Below are positions 23,241 through 28,035 of a stretch of 28,035 nucleotides of DNA, piece by piece. A model generated the notes under the pieces. That model was given only the letters and a program-made list of their open reading frames with translations. It did no database searches and was not told where the DNA came from. Each line of letters starts with the position of its first letter. Position 1 is the first letter of the stretch. Position numbers and translations under genes: made by a program. Origin of the DNA: DATEEW01 sp035273665 (GTDB taxonomy: Bacteria; Pseudomonadota; Gammaproteobacteria; Burkholderiales; SG8-39). The DNA is taken from contig DATEOW010000121.1 in NCBI GenBank assembly GCA_035273665.1, positions 1 through 28,035 on the forward strand. Direction: 5' to 3'.

Positions 23241-23277
23241 CCTGCCACACCCCACTTAGGACAGAGTCATAAAGGCG

Positions 23278-24135
23278 TCAATTCAGCACACTCGCCAAGC
23301 GGCGCCGATACTCACCAACAAGTTCAGGCTTCTGCACTGCCAGGTTAAAGACATCGATCATGGCTCGACGAGCCCTTTCCCGCTGCGATGGATCGCCTTG
23401 CTCAACAACCCCGAGAAGCACCTCTAAAGCGCGCGAGTAATCGTTGTCCACGATTAAGCGGTCCGCGTACGCGAGACGCGCTTCAAGATCATTAGGGGAA
23501 GCTTCTATTTTGGCCCACAGTCGCTTCGCATTGGGCAGCGCATTCGTTTTTCGCCACAGCGCGATGCGCTGGGCAATCTGCTCTGCACGGTCGTCGCGAT
23601 GCGAAGCGGGTAGCGCGTCCATCACCTGCTCCGCTTGTTCAAAAGCATGCCGAGCCACGAGCAGCTCCGCCAAATCAATCCGCGCCCTATGATTTTGCGG
23701 TGCGTGTTTCAACCCCTCGAGAAGTTTGATTTCAGCCGATTCGAAATCCCCCGCTGCGACGTCGGCTTTCGCAGCCAGGCGCAGTTTCTCGCCGGACCCA
23801 GGAATGATGGCGTCAACGAATTCACGCAACTTCATCTCCGGCAAGACGCCCGTAAACTCGCCCGCCAACTTGCCGCCCACAAATGCTTTGACGTTGGGAA
23901 TCCCCCGAACACCGTAATGCGCCGCAATCTCGGGGTGCTCATCGGTATTGATTTTCGCCAAGAGAAAACCACCCCGATATTCTTGAACGAGCTTCTCAAG
24001 AAGCGGTTTCAGCGCGCGGCATGGCCCGCACCATGGCGCCCAAAAGTCCACAACGACGGGAACGGTGTGCGAAGTCTCAAGCACGTCCGCCGCGAAACCT
24101 GCAGTGGTGGTTTCAAAAGAATACTGTTTGTTCAT
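23278..24135 (-). CDS. cnoX: Thioredoxin-TPR co-chaperone, CnoX/YbbN family
   Basis: The 285-residue protein combines an N-terminal thioredoxin fold (about 1-110) with a C-terminal TPR region (about 115-285: SAEIKLLEGLKHAPQNHRAR, ALEVLLGVVEQGDPSQRERA), the architecture of CnoX. CnoX guards proteins against oxidative damage and passes substrates to GroEL/DnaK. The active site is WCGPC (Cys36, Cys39), so unlike the E. coli protein, which lacks a functional CXXC, this one should be redox active. I use ATG 24133-24135 (MNKQYSFETT), with GGAA upstream; the longer frame to 24198 adds unrelated residues. It follows a non-coding stretch with a strong terminator, so it probably has its own promoter. 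Confidence 0.92.
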   Translation of the reverse strand: MNKQYSFETTTAGFAADVLETSHTVPVVVDFWAPWCGPCRALKPLLEKLVQEYRGGFLLAKINTDEHPEIAAHYGVRGIPNVKAFVGGKLAGEFTGVLPEMKLREFVDAIIPGSGEKLRLAAKADVAAGDFESAEIKLLEGLKHAPQNHRARIDLAELLVARHAFEQAEQVMDALPASHRDDRAEQIAQRIALWRKTNALPNAKRLWAKIEASPNDLEARLAYADRLIVDNDYSRALEVLLGVVEQGDPSQRERARRAMIDVFNLAVQKPELVGEYRRRLASVLN

Positions 24136-24528
24136 CGACCGATTCCTAAAGCTGACGCTTATCGATAACGATGATGAGGGCGCGCCGCAGCAGATCAAGC
24201 GCTGCGATGGCGGAAAAACGCGGAAAAAAGAAGGGCCGGCAAAAGCCGACCCTGGAATGCTTTCACCCCAAAGGAGGAAGAAAAAGGCGAAAGTTAGCGC
24301 CTTAAGAGCAGACCGTATGCCAAAGGCGACAAGAGGGCCGCAGGGTCGCGACTTATTTCACGGAAACCTAACTGGCGACTGCGCAAATGCCAAACATCGC
24401 ACGGAATTTCGGACCCACGCTGGTCCGATCGGTCGCAAAACACGCGTAGCGCGAGCAGCGATGAGCGAAAAATGTCGATCGGCAAACGCTACACGTCGGT
24501 AGCCGGACAGATCAGCCCCGCCGGGAGA
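24136..24528. other. 393-bp non-coding stretch between the acidic protein gene and cnoX
   Basis: No open frame here has a good start site, family likeness or ribosome-binding site. What it holds, reading leftward: about 250 bp of unremarkable GC-rich sequence, a pyrimidine-rich CTTCCTCCTTTGG (complement of 24267-24279) that is complementary to Shine-Dalgarno sites, then a strong hairpin with a U-run (24222-24252), and about 85 bp before cnoX that must contain or follow its promoter. It may encode a small RNA or simply the 3' UTR of the acidic protein gene. Confidence 0.5.
24222..24252 (-). terminator. Strong intrinsic terminator upstream of cnoX
   Basis: On the - strand GGGTCGGC (24245-24252) pairs with GCCGGCCC (24233-24240) through seven Watson-Crick pairs and one G-U pair, around a TTTT loop, and is followed by TTCTTTTTTCC. 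This is the clearest terminator in the window. It separates the recBD/acidic-protein unit, or a small RNA, from cnoX. Confidence 0.85.
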
Positions 24529-24813
24529 TCAATGGTCTTCATCCAAGCGAGGCGCGCCGTCCTCACCCAGCTCGCCCGTGATCGGATCGATCCATCCCAA
24601 GCCCAACTCCGCTTCGGCTTCTTCCAACGACTCGGGGTCTGGCTCTTCGTAATCGTCTTCGGGCGCTGCCGATTCCATATCAGCCGAAGCCTCTTCGAGC
24701 GTATCGAAAGGCCCGTACTCCTCGCCGGAGGCATCGGATTGCCAGTAGAACCCATCGGGACGCTCGACGATATGCGTCTGTTCGAGAACCGCTTCCTTGG
24801 CCAAGACGCCCAT
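24529..24813 (-). CDS. Conserved-looking hypothetical acidic protein
   Basis: I do not recognise a named family. The 94-residue protein is extremely acidic: 30 of 94 residues are Asp or Glu against three Lys/Arg. The N-terminal 40 residues (IVERPDGFYWQSDASGEEYG, then PFDTLEEAS) look like a small folded beta-type module. The centre is a low-complexity acidic run (APEDDYEEPDPESLEEAEAE), and the end has GWIDPITGELGEDG, a DPxTGE pattern. It is very likely real because the ATG (24811-24813) has a textbook AGGAGG at optimal distance and the frame is clean. No signal peptide or membrane helix is present. It lies 122 bp after recD on the same strand. It might be a nucleic-acid mimic or a partner-binding protein; both are guesses. 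Confidence 0.78.
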   Translation of the reverse strand: MGVLAKEAVLEQTHIVERPDGFYWQSDASGEEYGPFDTLEEASADMESAAPEDDYEEPDPESLEEAEAELGLGWIDPITGELGEDGAPRLDEDH

Positions 24814-24935
24814 GTTGCCTCCTGCCGCTATGCGTCAACGATGACAGCGATGCGAATGATTTTGACCGTGCCCGGCGCTGTGCGCAAGCGAAACCGACAC
24901 GTTGCATATGGCGCAAACGCATTCCGGTAACTGAA

Positions 24936-26591
24936 TCACGACAACCGTGCGCCAAGGCCGGAAGCACGCTCTACGCGCTGAGCGACGGCAGCGCGGATGA
25001 CTGCCTCCCCGCCATACACATGAATATGCCGTGCAGCGCGCGTGACCGCGGTGTAGAAGAGTTCGCGGCTCAGCAAAGGAGAGCTTTGTTGCGGCAATAT
25101 GAATGCAGCCTCATCGAATTCTGAACCCTGCGATTTATGCACCGTCATGGCAAAAGCGGTTTCGCAAGCGGGTAGACGCGCCGGCGCATGACGTCGCGGT
25201 GTGCCTTCAGCGTTCGCGATAAACACGCCTAGGTCGCCCTGCTCGTCGCGTAAGACAATCCCGGTATCGCCGTTAAAGAGGCGCCGGCTGTAGTCATTAC
25301 GGTTGAGCATGATCAACCGCCCGGGATACCAGGGCGACGAGCCATCAATCCAACCACGGCGGCGGAATTCCTTTTCCAGCGCCGCGTTGATCCCGGTCGC
25401 GCCGCGCAATCCTTCGCGATGCGCACAGAGGACGGCAAAGCGACGAGCAAGCTGGAGCGCGTCTTGGGGCTGCGTACCGGCGCGCACCGCCTCGAACAGC
25501 GGCGCATAGGCATCGGCCAATGTAGCGATGAGCTTTGCTGGAGCAACCTCTGCGGACCATTGCACCGTCTCATCATTTCCGGCGAGCACGGTCATCGCTT
25601 TGTCCGCATCGCCGCTCAGCGCGGCCGCCGCCAACATGCCAATGCCGCCTTCGGCATTGAAACGGTAGCTATGACGCAGAAAGACAATGTTGTCTTTGAG
25701 CGCATGCGCTCCTGCCGCACACAGATTGCTTAATACTGCGCCCGCCTCGACCGAATTCAATTGGTCCTTGTCGCCAAGCAAGATCAGGCGCGCATGGGTC
25801 GGCAGCGCATCGAGGAGCTTGGCCATCAGTGCAAGATCGATCATCGACGCTTCATCGACGACCAGCACATCGAGTGCGAGCGGGTGATCGCGGTAATGCC
25901 GGAAACGCGTGCGGCCGGGAATGCTACCAAGCAAGCGATGGAGCGTCAGCGCCTCTTGCGGCAATTGCGCATCGACGGCAGGAGGCAAAGCCAGCGCCGC
26001 ACGGCCCAGTCGCAGCGCCTCTTGCAGTCGCGCCGCCGCCTTACCGGTCGGCGCGGCCAGCGCCATGCGCAGGGGCTGCACCGCCTGTTCCGCAAGAATG
26101 GCGAGCACGCGCAACACTGTTGTCGTCTTGCCTGTTCCCGGTCCGCCTGAAATAAGGGTAAAGGCACGACGTACCGCGAGCGCCGCAGCGGCACGCTGCC
26201 CGTCTTCCTCCTGCTTTTGAAAATAACGGTCCAGCAGGTTTTCGTCCGCGGACGGCAACATCAGCTGCGCACGCTGACGTAAATCATCCGCAACCGCTTT
26301 TTCGTAGCGCCAGTATCTGTGTAGATATAAGCGACCGTCCTCATACACGAGCGGGGCGGCTTTCGCCTCGTTCGCGAGCAAACCGCTGGTTTCCAACAAG
26401 CCGTGCAAGGCTTTGTCTTCCCTCGCGAGATCGATGCAAACGTGCCCTTGTGCTGCTGCTCGGCTAAGCTCCGCAAGGGTGAGCGCCAAACGCTCATCCG
26501 CAACGCGACTGTGCGCGACTAGAAACGCGGCGAAGTCCGCGTCAGCTTCACCGATCAACCCGCTGTGCAAGGCCTGCTGCAATGCGCTCAT
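24936..26591 (-). CDS. recD: Exodeoxyribonuclease V subunit alpha (RecD helicase)
   Basis: RecD is the 5'-3' helicase of RecBCD, which processes double-strand breaks and degrades foreign linear DNA. The 551-residue protein shows Walker A GGPGTGKTTTVLRVLA (149-164), Walker B DEASMIDLAL, motif III LGDKDQLNSVEAG, and the C-terminal TVHKSQGSEFDEA and FYTAVTRAARHI motifs of SF1B helicases. The N-terminal ~110 residues are the RecB-contacting region. I use ATG 26589-26591 (MSALQQALHS), which overlaps the recB stop as ATGA; a GTG three codons earlier is less attractive. Length is slightly short of E. coli RecD (608) but contains all motifs. Confidence 0.96.
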   Translation of the reverse strand: MSALQQALHSGLIGEADADFAAFLVAHSRVADERLALTLAELSRAAAQGHVCIDLAREDKALHGLLETSGLLANEAKAAPLVYEDGRLYLHRYWRYEKAVADDLRQRAQLMLPSADENLLDRYFQKQEEDGQRAAAALAVRRAFTLISGGPGTGKTTTVLRVLAILAEQAVQPLRMALAAPTGKAAARLQEALRLGRAALALPPAVDAQLPQEALTLHRLLGSIPGRTRFRHYRDHPLALDVLVVDEASMIDLALMAKLLDALPTHARLILLGDKDQLNSVEAGAVLSNLCAAGAHALKDNIVFLRHSYRFNAEGGIGMLAAAALSGDADKAMTVLAGNDETVQWSAEVAPAKLIATLADAYAPLFEAVRAGTQPQDALQLARRFAVLCAHREGLRGATGINAALEKEFRRRGWIDGSSPWYPGRLIMLNRNDYSRRLFNGDTGIVLRDEQGDLGVFIANAEGTPRRHAPARLPACETAFAMTVHKSQGSEFDEAAFILPQQSSPLLSRELFYTAVTRAARHIHVYGGEAVIRAAVAQRVERASGLGARLS

Positions 26592-28035
26592 GCGGCCCAC
26601 CGCTGCGTCGGCGCGAAAGATTTGTCGAGCGCTTCAATCACTGCAAGCGGCGGTCGGGTGAAATACACCCCGTGACGATTACCGCGTTCGGGCGACATTC
26701 CCCGCACGAATAGATAGTAGACACCACCGAAATGGCGCTCGTAGTCGTAATCGGCCAGATGCACACGCAGATGGCGATGCACTGCAAGGGTGTAAAGCAG
26801 ATACTGCAGGTCGTACCACGAAGCATGCATGGCATCAGCAAGCGCCGCGGGTACGTAATCTTCGATGCGCATGCCCAGATGATTCGACTTGTAATCAGCA
26901 AGGTAATAACGTCCATCCGCTTCGAAGACCAAGTCGATAAAACCCCGGATGAAACCTTGCGCAGGCGCGATGATGGTATTGCCGATGGCATCGGGTAAGC
27001 GCGAACCGTGCGCGCGCAGTGGTGCGAGCGCTTCGCGTAGCGCACCGGATGCCGCTTCGCCGACGGGAAACAGAAATTCCATTTCGATAATGCGTTGTTC
27101 CGGCGCGATGCGGTCCAGCCGCAAATCGCCCGCCTCGTTCAACGGTGTCGCTACGACCTCGGCAATCATTTTTTCCAGAGTCGGAATCCAGCGTGGATCA
27201 AAATCGAACTCCGCCGATTTTTTGCGCACAAGTTTGGCGATCTCCGGTCCCCGCGCCGCGCGGAAATCGATGTGCTCGAAAAGCTGGTGAATCAGCATGC
27301 CCGTGCGAACGCCGCCCGGCATGGTGAACAGACTATCCTCGGCCGCGGGCGCATCGACGAGCGGTGCGCCGGTGAGATCGAGCGCATCGTAATCCGAGGC
27401 TTCGCGCTCCTGTGCGGCAATCAGGCTGCTGAAGCTGGAAACACGCCAGCAGGGCGGCAATGCCCTGTTGAATCGATGCGCGAGAAGGCCTCGCGCCGCT
27501 TCTGGCGCAATTCTCAGCGAAACAGGTGCGACCGGCAGCGGACAATCGCGCACGCTCAAGGCGCCATCGCTTTCCGCTTCAAGGCGGCTCAACGCAGTAC
27601 GCAAGTCTGCATCCTTCAGCGATTTGAAATCCGCTTCACCGTGCAGCAACCAAGTCAGGGCGGAGGAATCCGCTTCGTTGATCGCGCCCCAGAAGAAGAT
27701 ACAGCGCCGCTTGGCCCGCGTGAGCGCCACATAAGCCAGGCGAACGGCTTCCGCACGTTTTTCGAGCTTCGCGCGCGCGAGATGAATCTCATGCTGCGGT
27801 GAGCCCAGATCGATGGCGGCCAGGCCTGCCGCGTCATGGAATTGCACCAGCGATTTATCCACCTCGCCCGCCCCATCCCAAAGGAAGGGACAGAAAACAA
27901 ATTCGAACTCCAATCCCTTGGCGCGATGCACGGTCAGGATGCGCACCAGATTCTCATCCGACTCCAGACGCAATTGGTGGGTCTCAGGCGGCGCGCCCTC
28001 CGCTTCACGCTCCCGCTGCAGATGACGGACCAGTG
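26588..28035 (-). CDS. recB: Exodeoxyribonuclease V subunit beta (RecB), C-terminal part
   Basis: The frame is open to the right edge of the window, so only the last ~482 residues of a normally ~1,200-residue protein are present. Visible are the SF1A helicase motif V/VI region (LVRILTVHRAKGLEFEFVF and YVALTRAKRRCIFFWG) and the C-terminal RecB nuclease domain with GFIDLVFEADGRYYLADYKS (the D...DYK metal-binding signature) and YDLQYLLYTLAVHRHL after it. RecB provides the 3'-5' helicase and the single nuclease of RecBCD. It is translationally coupled to recD; recC would be expected farther right. Confidence 0.96.
   Translation of the reverse strand, partial: LVRHLQREREAEGAPPETHQLRLESDENLVRILTVHRAKGLEFEFVFCPFLWDGAGEVDKSLVQFHDAAGLAAIDLGSPQHEIHLARAKLEKRAEAVRLAYVALTRAKRRCIFFWGAINEADSSALTWLLHGEADFKSLKDADLRTALSRLEAESDGALSVRDCPLPVAPVSLRIAPEAARGLLAHRFNRALPPCWRVSSFSSLIAAQEREASDYDALDLTGAPLVDAPAAEDSLFTMPGGVRTGMLIHQLFEHIDFRAARGPEIAKLVRKKSAEFDFDPRWIPTLEKMIAEVVATPLNEAGDLRLDRIAPEQRIIEMEFLFPVGEAASGALREALAPLRAHGSRLPDAIGNTIIAPAQGFIRGFIDLVFEADGRYYLADYKSNHLGMRIEDYVPAALADAMHASWYDLQYLLYTLAVHRHLRVHLADYDYERHFGGVYYLFVRGMSPERGNRHGVYFTRPPLAVIEALDKSFAPTQRWAA

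Noticed and set aside
22542..23277. HEARO/IsrB-like RNA with an HNH effector
   Set aside because: The structured spacer and HNH gene suggested it, but the protein is 203 residues with no RuvC or bridge-helix region, and the spacer is too short for an omega RNA.
24294..24485. 63-codon - strand frame in the same non-coding stretch
   Set aside because: It starts with TTG without a ribosome-binding site and its composition is not protein-like. I treat it as chance.
24065..24502. 145-codon + strand open frame across the cnoX start and the non-coding stretch
   Set aside because: Its first part is antisense to the conserved cnoX N-terminus; the rest is Lys/Arg-rich with no family likeness and no ribosome-binding site. 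The AAGGAGG inside it is the complement of the CU-rich motif.
1..28035. CRISPR array, complete insertion sequence, toxin-antitoxin pair or new multi-gene defence operon
   Set aside because: No regular spaced repeats, transposase or integrase motifs, or small paired toxin/antitoxin genes were found; almost all genes belong to known housekeeping families.

Overview
The window looks like a chromosomal housekeeping segment of a betaproteobacterium. The evidence is a long leftward gene run in an order familiar from that class: ndk-rlmN-pilW-rodZ-ispG-hisS-yfgM-bamB-der-hfq-hflX-hflK-hflC-(DUF2065)-hisZ-purA-phosphoribosyltransferase, then a tRNA-Leu and rnr-rlmB-rpsF. The order or genus cannot be fixed from sequence alone. 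Base composition is evenly GC-rich. Apart from the tRNA on the + strand, every gene I support is on the - strand, so the reading below runs right to left in transcription order.

Right end (about 28035-24529): the 3' part of recB overlaps recD (ATGA), giving two subunits of the RecBCD nuclease. They are followed by a very acidic 94-residue protein of unknown function. A 393-bp non-coding stretch (24136-24528) carries a strong leftward terminator preceded by an anti-Shine-Dalgarno-like CCTCCTTT. Next come a thioredoxin-TPR protein (CnoX/YbbN family), an HNH nuclease behind a foldable 124-bp spacer, an AlkA-type 3-methyladenine glycosylase with no normal start codon, accA and tilS.

Middle (19452-4260): a tightly packed, largely co-directional run links nucleotide metabolism (ndk, purA), RNA modification and translation (rlmN, hisS, hfq, hflX, der), isoprenoid synthesis (ispG), envelope and shape functions (pilW, rodZ, yfgM, bamB, hflKC) and histidine synthesis (hisZ). 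Many neighbours overlap by ATGA or GTGA, which points to translational coupling.

Left end (4123-1): a PRPP-binding phosphoribosyltransferase, a convergent tRNA-Leu(CAG) with promoter and terminator, rnr-rlmB, and the first 27 codons of rpsF behind its own promoter and a hairpin-rich leader. This part holds the two clearest irregularities. An 18-bp copy of the tRNA-Leu 3' end recurs 159 bp downstream beside a foldable palindromic segment with 11-bp inverted ends. The last 37 codons of rlmB are duplicated in direct orientation 197 bp away, just before the rpsF promoter.

I found no complete insertion sequence, prophage, CRISPR array, toxin-antitoxin pair or obvious new multi-gene defence system. 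The most interesting signals are small: scars of past rearrangement, a candidate sRNA or 3'-UTR terminator, and an unusual initiation site.
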